DNA of 22,726 nucleotides, from IMG/VR virus record IMGVR_UViG_3300025128_000370, positions 1 to 22,726 of that record; one strand, 5' to 3'. Positions 1-5,365 of this stretch are shown here, one piece after another. The position numbers and the translations under genes were made by a program. The notes under the pieces are model-generated. The model saw only the letters and a list, made by a program, of their open reading frames with translations. It was not told the origin of the DNA and ran no database searches. Position 1 is the stretch's first letter. The number at the start of each line of letters is the position of its first letter. The DNA is from a virus.

Positions 1-12
1 CACTAGGATACT

Positions 13-36
13 GTTTACTAGTTTACTAGTTTACTT
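13..36. repeat. Three tandem octamers near the left edge
   Basis: Two identical copies of GTTTACTA (13-20 and 21-28) are followed by a third with one change, GTTTACTT (29-36). The stretch is AT-rich and lies in the gene-free first 100 bases next to a strong hairpin. Short phased repeats like this can be protein-binding sites or simple slippage products. Nothing in the sequence decides between these. Confidence 0.5.
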
Positions 37-48
37 AGAGGTGGTATT

Positions 49-87
49 AGGAACTCCTCTCTCTCTCTAAAGAGAGAGGAGTTTCCT
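49..87. terminator. Long (CT)n/(AG)n hairpin downstream of the leftward nuclease gene
   Basis: Bases 49-64 (AGGAACTCCTCTCTCT) pair with 71-87 (AGAGAGAGGAGTTTCCT) with a single bulged base, around a six-base loop. The CT repeat allows slipped alternatives. The hairpin begins 14 bases after the stop of the minus-strand gene ending at 101, so it could end that transcript, a rightward transcript from outside the window, or both. Neither strand shows a T-run after the stem, so it is not a textbook intrinsic terminator. It could instead protect mRNA 3' ends. Confidence 0.45.
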
Positions 88-100
88 AAGACCCCCTAGA

Positions 101-739
101 TTACATAGATAACTGGGGTTGTTTTTCATTTTCCAGTTTTTTGTATAATGCTCCGATTCGTTCAAATTTTGCAATTTCTTCTGGAGTAAATATTTTAATT
201 TCTTCTGAGTCGATTAAATTCCATGGTATAGTCCATCTATCCTCGCCATTATCATGGTATTTATCTTTCTTCAGAACATTAGAATTTATAATATTTGTAA
301 TTTGTCTAAGGCTTATTACTTTGGCTACATTTTTACGTAGACCAGAATATAGAAAGAACATAACTTCCACATCGTCATCTTTTAAGAATTGTTCCCACTT
401 CTTATACGCCTCATAGTCACTTATTTTAAGATATAGACCTGTATATGGTGAGCATCCTTTAGCTTCTACAAGAAACTGTTTTGTGTCATGCTTACTTGTG
501 GCTATTTGAACTACATAGTCTGGGGTTTTTCTAACTACCTGTGGCAGTCTACTGTAAAGGTTTGCAACGCCTTCTCTTTTGTAGTATCCGTATAAGTCGT
601 CAAATCCATATCGTTTAACGTATGCTTGTTTTTGGTCTTTGTATTTTACTATGTGCCTATAGTATTTTTTACATGCCATTTCTGCAAACTGGATTCTATT
701 TCTTTTATCAAAAGGTTGTTCATTAGATTGTGTAAACAT
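101..739 (-). CDS. Probable PD-(D/E)XK-fold nuclease (hypothetical)
   Basis: I do not recognise the exact family. The 212-residue protein has the spacing of a PD-(D/E)XK nuclease: a glutamate in an N-terminal helix (E20), then TPDYVV with D74, then FLVEAKG with E92 and K94, followed by a helical segment rich in charged residues. In this fold these residues bind the metal and cut DNA, as in Holliday-junction resolvases and many phage endonucleases. The start at 739 is preferred because AGGGG lies five bases upstream. The frame stays open to an ATG at 835, which would give 244 residues, but that start has no ribosome binding site and follows an intrinsic terminator directly. It is the only leftward gene here, so it is probably expressed at a different time from the structural genes. 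A role in recombination, packaging or host-DNA attack is inference. Confidence 0.6.
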   Translation of the reverse strand: MFTQSNEQPFDKRNRIQFAEMACKKYYRHIVKYKDQKQAYVKRYGFDDLYGYYKREGVANLYSRLPQVVRKTPDYVVQIATSKHDTKQFLVEAKGCSPYTGLYLKISDYEAYKKWEQFLKDDDVEVMFFLYSGLRKNVAKVISLRQITNIINSNVLKKDKYHDNGEDRWTIPWNLIDSEEIKIFTPEEIAKFERIGALYKKLENEKQPQLSM

Positions 740-780
740 AGCTGCCCCTATATTGTTTTTGTATCTACTATCTGATTTGG

Positions 781-828
781 AAGGCTGGTAGGTAAGAAGT
801 AGAGTAGATGTTTGTGACCACCAGCCTT
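781..828. repeat. Inverted repeat AAGGCTGGT/ACCAGCCTT
   Basis: AAGGCTGGT at 781-789 is the exact reverse complement of ACCAGCCTT at 820-828, separated by 30 bases. It lies in the leader of the minus-strand nuclease gene if that gene starts at 739. Its upstream arm on the minus strand (GCTGGTGGT) resembles the downstream arm of the neighbouring terminator (ACTGGTGGTGTC), so the two could compete for the same partner. Confidence 0.45.
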
Positions 829-843
829 GTAGCATTGTATCAC

Positions 844-902
844 AAAAAAAGACACCACCAGTAAATTTTGTATAGTTTTTTATTAAAAAAACTGATGGTG
901 CC
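844..902 (-). terminator. Leftward intrinsic terminator upstream of the nuclease gene
   Basis: Read on the minus strand, GGCACCATCAGT (902-891) pairs with ACTGGTGGTGTC (862-851). This gives twelve pairs, including two G-U wobbles, followed directly by seven Ts (850-844). The 28-base loop contains an extra T-run/A-run that can nest inside. On the plus strand the two wobbles become mismatches and no T-run follows, so the orientation is clear. It would stop leftward transcription just before the nuclease gene. It is therefore either an attenuator or a barrier against antisense transcription from the right. Confidence 0.6.
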
Positions 903-963
903 TAAAACAATGATTATCCATTTAAAGGAGAATGGACATTTATATTGTATCAGACTAGTCAAG

Positions 964-1048
964 GCAAGGGCAATCTGGTTTAGCACAAGAAACATTACCA
1001 GACGTTGGTTGTCACGAAGGCAGTCGTGTCTTGTTTACGACCCTTGCA
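964..1048 (+). other. Possible structured RNA with a three-way junction
   Basis: Three perfect helices nest without conflict. P1 is GCAAGGG (964-970) with CCCTTGC (1041-1047). P2 is TCTGGT (974-979) with ACCAGA (997-1002). P3 is CACGA (1013-1017) with TCGTG (1024-1028). An alternative to P3 is a tRNA T-arm-like hairpin (1024-1028 with 1036-1040, seven-base loop) abutting P1. The overall size is tRNA-like, but no valid anticodon arm or TTC loop is present. It ends 22 bases before the first rightward gene, so it could be a leader element. Chance pairing cannot be excluded from one sequence. Confidence 0.25.
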
Positions 1049-1069
1049 TTTCTATGGTAGCATAGGCTC

Positions 1070-1513
1070 ATGTTAACGAGGATAGAGGTTTGTCCTAGAT
1101 GTTCTGGGCAAATCAGTGATTCTGGGAGCATTTTTGGGTATACAGGGTACACAGAGATTTGTTGCATACATTGTGGATGGGCTCAATATACATATACAGA
1201 AGAACCAGATAAGCCTCCTAGGGAACACTTTGACAGGCAGATAGTTCCTTATGATGAGGCTTTGATTTTAGAAAGAAAAAAGGATAGACCAAAGGGTGGG
1301 TATCCTGACATAGAAGTGTTTACAGACTTTAAAGTTTACAAGTCAGGGTTCGAGAAAATAACGCTTTCTAGCAGATGTCCTTTCTGCAAGAAGGATAAGA
1401 AAATATACAAATCGAAAAAAACTCAAAGAAATAATTTATCCAAGTCTCTTTGCGAAAATAGACATGTGTGGTATTTTAAATTAAAGGACAAGGAACCAGT
1501 ATCATGGAGGTAA
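1070..1513 (+). CDS. Zinc-ribbon protein of unknown function
   Basis: The 147-residue protein has two likely zinc sites. The first is made by C8, C11, C32 and C35 (CPRC then CIHC), a classical zinc ribbon. The second is made by C103, C106, C128 and H132. The middle, about residues 45-95, is charged and carries no motif I recognise. It is the first gene of the rightward operon and lies just before the terminase genes. Zinc ribbons at this position in phages are often nucleic-acid binding, or serve as small transcription or packaging regulators, but no such role can be read here. The ATG at 1070 has only a weak upstream AGG, and an in-frame TAG shortly upstream rules out a longer product. Confidence 0.65.
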   Translation: MLTRIEVCPRCSGQISDSGSIFGYTGYTEICCIHCGWAQYTYTEEPDKPPREHFDRQIVPYDEALILERKKDRPKGGYPDIEVFTDFKVYKSGFEKITLSSRCPFCKKDKKIYKSKKTQRNNLSKSLCENRHVWYFKLKDKEPVSWR

Positions 1514-1517
1514 TAAT

Positions 1518-1622
1518 ATGCCCAAGGTAGGAAAGAAGAAGTTTCCGTACAGTAAAGCTGGTATGGCAAAAGCTAAAAACTACGCTAAGAAAACTGGCAA
1601 AAAGATCAAGAAGAAGTATTAA
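1518..1622 (+). CDS. Lysine-rich 34-residue basic peptide
   Basis: This small gene encodes 34 residues, 14 of them lysine, starting MPKVGKKKFPYSKAG and ending in KKKY. It has a good ribosome binding site (GGAGG, seven bases before the ATG), starts four bases after the zinc-ribbon stop, and is followed one base later by the small terminase start, so it is clearly set within the operon. I recall similar short peptides beginning MPKVGKK in marine phage genomes near packaging genes, but their function is not known to me. The extreme positive charge suggests binding to DNA, RNA or an acidic head protein. A packaged DNA-condensing peptide or a packaging cofactor are both possible. Confidence 0.75.
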   Translation: MPKVGKKKFPYSKAGMAKAKNYAKKTGKKIKKKY

Positions 1623-1623
1623 G

Positions 1624-2091
1624 ATGCCAACAGGGAATACACAGTTAGCTCAAGAACCATACGTCAGGGATAGGCAAGATAGGTTTTTAGATTCTTATAG
1701 TATTCTTGGTAGCATTAGGTCTGCAACTGAAGTGGCAGGGCTTGGCAGAAGAATTGTTCATGGATGGATTTCAGAAGATAAGTATGGATTTAAAGAAAGA
1801 TTTGAAGAAGCTAAACATAATTTTAGAGAAATGTTACAGGACTTAGCAGTCGAAAGAGTAAAGGAACAGGGTGCTAAAGATAACCCTGTGCTTTTAATTA
1901 CACTGCTTAATGCACATTGGGGAGAGAAGTACAGACCCCAGACATCTAATGCACAGGAAGAAGCTAAAGATGTTTTGTTGGAGATGAAGAAAAGTTTCCA
2001 AAGATCACTTAAGCCTACAGAAACTATCATAGATGTTACTGAGTCTGTAGAAGAAAAGGTAGAAAAAATATTAGAAAATAAAAAAAAGTAG
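1624..2091 (+). CDS. terS: Terminase small subunit (probable)
   Basis: This 155-residue protein is assigned as the DNA-recognition subunit of the packaging motor. Residues about 15-55 look like a helix-turn-helix of the terminase small-subunit type (FLDSYSILGSIRSATEVAGL, then a recognition-like helix around VHGWI). A helical oligomerisation region follows (about 60-105), then a charged tail ending in KKK that could contact the large subunit. Length and position immediately upstream of the large terminase fit the family well. It begins one base after the basic peptide stop, with an AAGAAG stretch as a weak ribosome binding site. A general DNA-binding protein is the main alternative. Confidence 0.75.
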   Translation: MPTGNTQLAQEPYVRDRQDRFLDSYSILGSIRSATEVAGLGRRIVHGWISEDKYGFKERFEEAKHNFREMLQDLAVERVKEQGAKDNPVLLITLLNAHWGEKYRPQTSNAQEEAKDVLLEMKKSFQRSLKPTETIIDVTESVEEKVEKILENKKK

Positions 2092-2097
2092 GACACT

Positions 2098-3456
2098 ATG
2101 ACTCTTACTCCCCCAGTAGAACAAAAAGAATATATAGATTTTCTATATAACAAGGTGGGATTTGCTCCTACAGAACTGCAAAAGCCTATTCTGGAATCCA
2201 GAAAAAGATTTATATTGGTAGCTGGTGGCGAACAAGCTGGTAAATCTATGGTTGCCAGTAAATATTTGATAGCAAGGTTTCTGGAAAATGATGAACCTGG
2301 TTTGTACTGGTTGGTTGCAGCAGACTATGAACGAACAAGAGCAGAATTTGAATACTTAGTTCAGGACTTTGCGTCTATGGGATTGTTGAAAGAAGCCTCT
2401 AAAAGAGTAGACCCTGGTAAGATTATTCTTGCAGATGATACAAGGATAGAGACTAAATCAGCTAAAGATCCAAGGACACTAGCTATGAGAGCTCCTAACG
2501 GAATCATAGGATGCGAAGCATCTCAGTTAGATTTGGAAACATTTCACAGATTACGTGGCAGATGTGCACCTAAACGTGGGTGGATGTTCTTGGGTGGTAC
2601 TTTTGAGGGATCATTAGGTTGGTATCCACAGATGTATCAGGCATGGCAACATTCTTCTAGCGTAGAAGAACAGTCATTTTCACTCCCAAGCTACTCAAAT
2701 CAGTATTTATACCCTGGTGGTAGAGAAGATCCAGAGATTTTAGCACTAGAAAGAGCATCATCTGATGACTTTTTCATGGAAAGAATTGAAGGAATACCTT
2801 CTCCACCTAAAGGAATGGTCTTTACAGAGATCAGACCTGACCTTCATGTGAAGAATGTAGAGTATGAGCCTGACACACCAGTACATTTATGGATAGACCC
2901 AGGTTATTCTGAAGCATATGCCGTTGAAGTCGTACAAGTAGTTAACGATCAGATACGAGTTATAGATGAAATCTATGAAAGAGACCTGATTACTGACGAA
3001 ATCATAGAAATTGCACAGGCAAGACCTTGGTGGAGAGATGCTAAGTTTGGAGTGATAGATATTGCTGGTACTCAGCATCAGGCTATGGCTGCTCCTGCCG
3101 AAGTATGGATGGAAAAGACTGGAATATATTTTGATTCACAGAAAGTTAAGATAAATGATGGAACAGAAAGGCTAAAAGCCTTCTTGAAAACAGATCCAGT
3201 GGCACAAAGAGAGCCGAGAATTGTATTTAATCCTAGGTGTAAAGGTATCTTGTCTGAGTTTGGAGTACAACCAAATCCATTTGATGGTCAGACCAGAGCA
3301 TATAGGTGGAAAATGGATAGAGATGGTACAATAGTTGGTGAAACACCTGAAGATAGGTACAACCATGGTGTCAAGGCAGTGATTTATGGTTTGATTAACA
3401 GGTATGGCTATGGCTATATTGCCGAAGGTAAAACTATAAAGGTTAGAAGGTGGTAA
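2098..3456 (+). CDS. terL: Terminase large subunit (packaging ATPase and nuclease)
   Basis: The 452-residue protein is the packaging motor. The N-terminal ATPase has a Walker A loop GGEQAGKS at residues 43-50, a beta strand and adenine-binding-like segment near 69-80, and a second acidic region around GIIGCEAS (135-142). That region occupies the Walker B position, although the usual run of aspartates is replaced by CE. The C-terminal RNase H-like nuclease shows three acidic positions: D267 in LWIDPG, D321 in FGVIDIAG and D419 in the final EDRYNHGVKA helix region. Length is typical for the family. It follows the small subunit by six bases, and its TAA is directly followed by the portal ATG, so the two are likely translated together. 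Confidence 0.93.
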   Translation: MTLTPPVEQKEYIDFLYNKVGFAPTELQKPILESRKRFILVAGGEQAGKSMVASKYLIARFLENDEPGLYWLVAADYERTRAEFEYLVQDFASMGLLKEASKRVDPGKIILADDTRIETKSAKDPRTLAMRAPNGIIGCEASQLDLETFHRLRGRCAPKRGWMFLGGTFEGSLGWYPQMYQAWQHSSSVEEQSFSLPSYSNQYLYPGGREDPEILALERASSDDFFMERIEGIPSPPKGMVFTEIRPDLHVKNVEYEPDTPVHLWIDPGYSEAYAVEVVQVVNDQIRVIDEIYERDLITDEIIEIAQARPWWRDAKFGVIDIAGTQHQAMAAPAEVWMEKTGIYFDSQKVKINDGTERLKAFLKTDPVAQREPRIVFNPRCKGILSEFGVQPNPFDGQTRAYRWKMDRDGTIVGETPEDRYNHGVKAVIYGLINRYGYGYIAEGKTIKVRRW

Positions 3457-5364
3457 ATGGCTAACTATAAACCAGAAGAAATCATTGCGTTAGTTGATAG
3501 TCACTACGATTTGACCGAACCTCTACGCACTCGCATGGATGATGACCATAAGCTATACAGGCTTGAAGAATTTGACGCTGGTGAAGGTTACCAGTCATAT
3601 ACTTCTAACGAACCACAAGTATATGCAGATAAATTAATCTCTTGGCTAACATCTGCTGAGATGGTAGTAAGAATCCCATATGGTAATTCTAAAAGAGAAG
3701 ATAGAGAAAATAATGATGCTAAAGAAAGATTCTTAATTGGATTAATTAAAGCTGCAGACGACAGATTGACAGCTAGGTTCCAACCCTCTGTAAGAAATCA
3801 AATGGCTTGGTTTATCACTTTACGTGGTTGGTATGCTGCAAGAGCATTGCTCGTAAAAGACGATGATGGAGATACCAATGTTGAGATTCAGCCATGGGAT
3901 CCACTTCACACATACTGGAGTGAAGGTAAGAAAGGATTATCTTGGGCTTGTTATAAAACCAAGAAAACTCCTAGTGAAATAGAAGCCATTTGGGGAGTGA
4001 AACTTGAAGGCGAAGATCAGGGAGATGATGATGACGCAGTAGATGTTTATGACTTTTATGATTCAGAAGATAATATTGTTTGTACAGAAGATACTGTTTT
4101 AAAGAAAAGAACCAAGCATGGATCAGATAGAGTACCTGTAGTTATTGGACCAGTAGGATCTAATCCACTTGTTCAGACTATTACAGACTCAGGTAACTTA
4201 GATTCCGTAGAAGATTACGGAGAATCATGTTACAAATCTTCCAGAGAATTATTTGAGAAGCATAACTTTATGATGAGTGTTATGTTAGAACTTACAGCAC
4301 GTTCCAGAAAGCAAGGACTGAAAATAAAATCCAGAGATGGTACGAAAACATTAGAAGAAGATCCTTATAAAGAGGGTTCAGAAATAGCTCTCGGTCAGGG
4401 AGAAGATGTAGAACCATTAGGTTTGTTGGAGATGGCTAGGGAATCTGGAGTGTTCATGGGTCTTATATCTGGTGAGATGCAAAGAGGTGGTTTGCCTCAT
4501 TCTATTTATGGTCAATTAGAATTTCAATTATCAGGATTTGCCATAAATACATTGAGACAAGGCGTGGAGACTGTACTGATTCCCAGATTACAGGCTATGG
4601 AAAAAGCACACAGAGCTATCTTTAATTTAATGTGCGACCAGTATATAACTGGTGCATTTAAATCAATTGAAGTTAGTGGGCAAGATAAAAACAGGATGTA
4701 CTTCAGAGAAGAAGTTACTCCTGATATGATTAAAAACGCTGGTGATGTTGAAGTTAGCTTCATCGGACAACTACCTCAAGATGAGATGGGTAAGATGTCT
4801 ATGGCACAAATTGCCAGAGAAGGTGAAACACCATTGTTACCAGATGTTTATATACGAGATAATATCTTAGGATTACAGTCAGCAGATCAGATGGAAGATG
4901 CTATAAATACACAAATAGCAGAAAGCACATTACCTGAAGCAAGACTATGGACACTACTTCAGGGTGCACAAAGACATGGCAGAGAAGATTTAGTTGAATT
5001 TTATAGGGGTGAACTTATGCGTTTATTCCTAGTTAAAAGCATGGAACAGTCACAACTGATGGCTCAAGCAAAAGCACAAGGTATGCAAGGTGCACCACCA
5101 CAAGGAGGAGGTATGCCACCAGAAATGGGTATGCCACCAGGTATGGGTATGCCACCAGGTATGGGTATGCCACCAGGCGTTGGTGGAGCTGGACCAACCT
5201 TGCCACCGACAGTTATGCCTGATGCTGCAATGGGTGTTCCACCTGTTCCACCTACTGCTCCTATGGGTCCTTTTGCTCCACCAGGAGCACCAAGACCAGG
5301 GGCTCAAAGTCCAGAAAACAGATTAGCTAATATTGGCTTAGTGCCACCTACAGAAGGAGCTTAA
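3457..5364 (+). CDS. Portal protein
   Basis: The 635-residue protein is assigned as the dodecameric ring at the head vertex through which DNA enters and leaves. Support is its place directly after the large terminase, its length, and its alternating acidic helices and beta strands. The N-terminus has a helical clip-like segment, and a long helical stretch about residues 330-420 would include the tunnel and stem. The C-terminus (about 530-635) is unlike the rest: it is rich in Gly, Met and Pro, with four tandem GMPP-type units and a proline/alanine tail. It is probably disordered and could project into or below the head. The start abuts the terminase stop. I see no conserved residue that would by itself prove the assignment. 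Confidence 0.85.
   Translation: MANYKPEEIIALVDSHYDLTEPLRTRMDDDHKLYRLEEFDAGEGYQSYTSNEPQVYADKLISWLTSAEMVVRIPYGNSKREDRENNDAKERFLIGLIKAADDRLTARFQPSVRNQMAWFITLRGWYAARALLVKDDDGDTNVEIQPWDPLHTYWSEGKKGLSWACYKTKKTPSEIEAIWGVKLEGEDQGDDDDAVDVYDFYDSEDNIVCTEDTVLKKRTKHGSDRVPVVIGPVGSNPLVQTITDSGNLDSVEDYGESCYKSSRELFEKHNFMMSVMLELTARSRKQGLKIKSRDGTKTLEEDPYKEGSEIALGQGEDVEPLGLLEMARESGVFMGLISGEMQRGGLPHSIYGQLEFQLSGFAINTLRQGVETVLIPRLQAMEKAHRAIFNLMCDQYITGAFKSIEVSGQDKNRMYFREEVTPDMIKNAGDVEVSFIGQLPQDEMGKMSMAQIAREGETPLLPDVYIRDNILGLQSADQMEDAINTQIAESTLPEARLWTLLQGAQRHGREDLVEFYRGELMRLFLVKSMEQSQLMAQAKAQGMQGAPPQGGGMPPEMGMPPGMGMPPGMGMPPGVGGAGPTLPPTVMPDAAMGVPPVPPTAPMGPFAPPGAPRPGAQSPENRLANIGLVPPTEGA
5110..5181 (+). repeat. Four 18-base tandem repeats in the portal gene
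   Basis: The unit GGTATGCCACCAGGTATG occurs at 5128-5145 and 5146-5163, with variant copies before (5110-5127) and after (5164-5181). It encodes Gly-Met-Pro-Pro-Gly-Met. The near-identity of the central copies at the DNA level points to recent slippage, so copy number probably varies between relatives. Confidence 0.85.
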
Positions 5365-5365
5365 A

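Larger units (their letters stand above)
740..1069. other. Gene-free divergent region rich in inverted repeats
   Basis: This 330-base stretch separates the leftward nuclease from the rightward structural operon and should hold the promoters for both. I found no convincing -35/-10 pair on either strand. It does contain a 9-base inverted repeat (781-789 with 820-828), a leftward intrinsic terminator (844-902) and a possible three-helix fold (964-1048). The pentamers CTGGT or ACCAG occur five times (785, 820, 857, 975 and 997). A 65-codon frame opening with TTG at 868 and ending at 1065 has no ribosome binding site and no recognisable protein character. Confidence 0.6.

Noticed and set aside
92-118. 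Short stem CCCC/GGGG followed by Ts after 100
   Set aside because: Only about five pairs with a long loop, overlapping the end of the nuclease gene. Too weak to call a terminator.
740-835. N-terminal extension of the nuclease to an ATG at 835
   Set aside because: No ribosome binding site, a terminator T-run directly upstream, and non-protein-like composition. The ATG at 739 has AGGGG at proper spacing.
964-1048. A tRNA gene
   Set aside because: The 7-pair acceptor-like stem and a T-arm-like hairpin are present, but the T-loop lacks TTC and no anticodon arm with a U at the position before the anticodon can be formed.
868-1065. A 65-codon rightward frame in the divergent region
   Set aside because: It opens with TTG, has no ribosome binding site, overlaps the leftward terminator and has an arginine-rich composition with no domain character. 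Structured RNA explains the stretch better.
5110-5181. CRISPR-like array
   Set aside because: The units are contiguous with no spacers and lie in frame within the portal gene.
5050-5307. Leftward frame rich in Trp-His-Thr repeats opposite the portal end
   Set aside because: It is the antisense reading of the GMPP tandem repeats; the periodicity comes from the DNA repeat.
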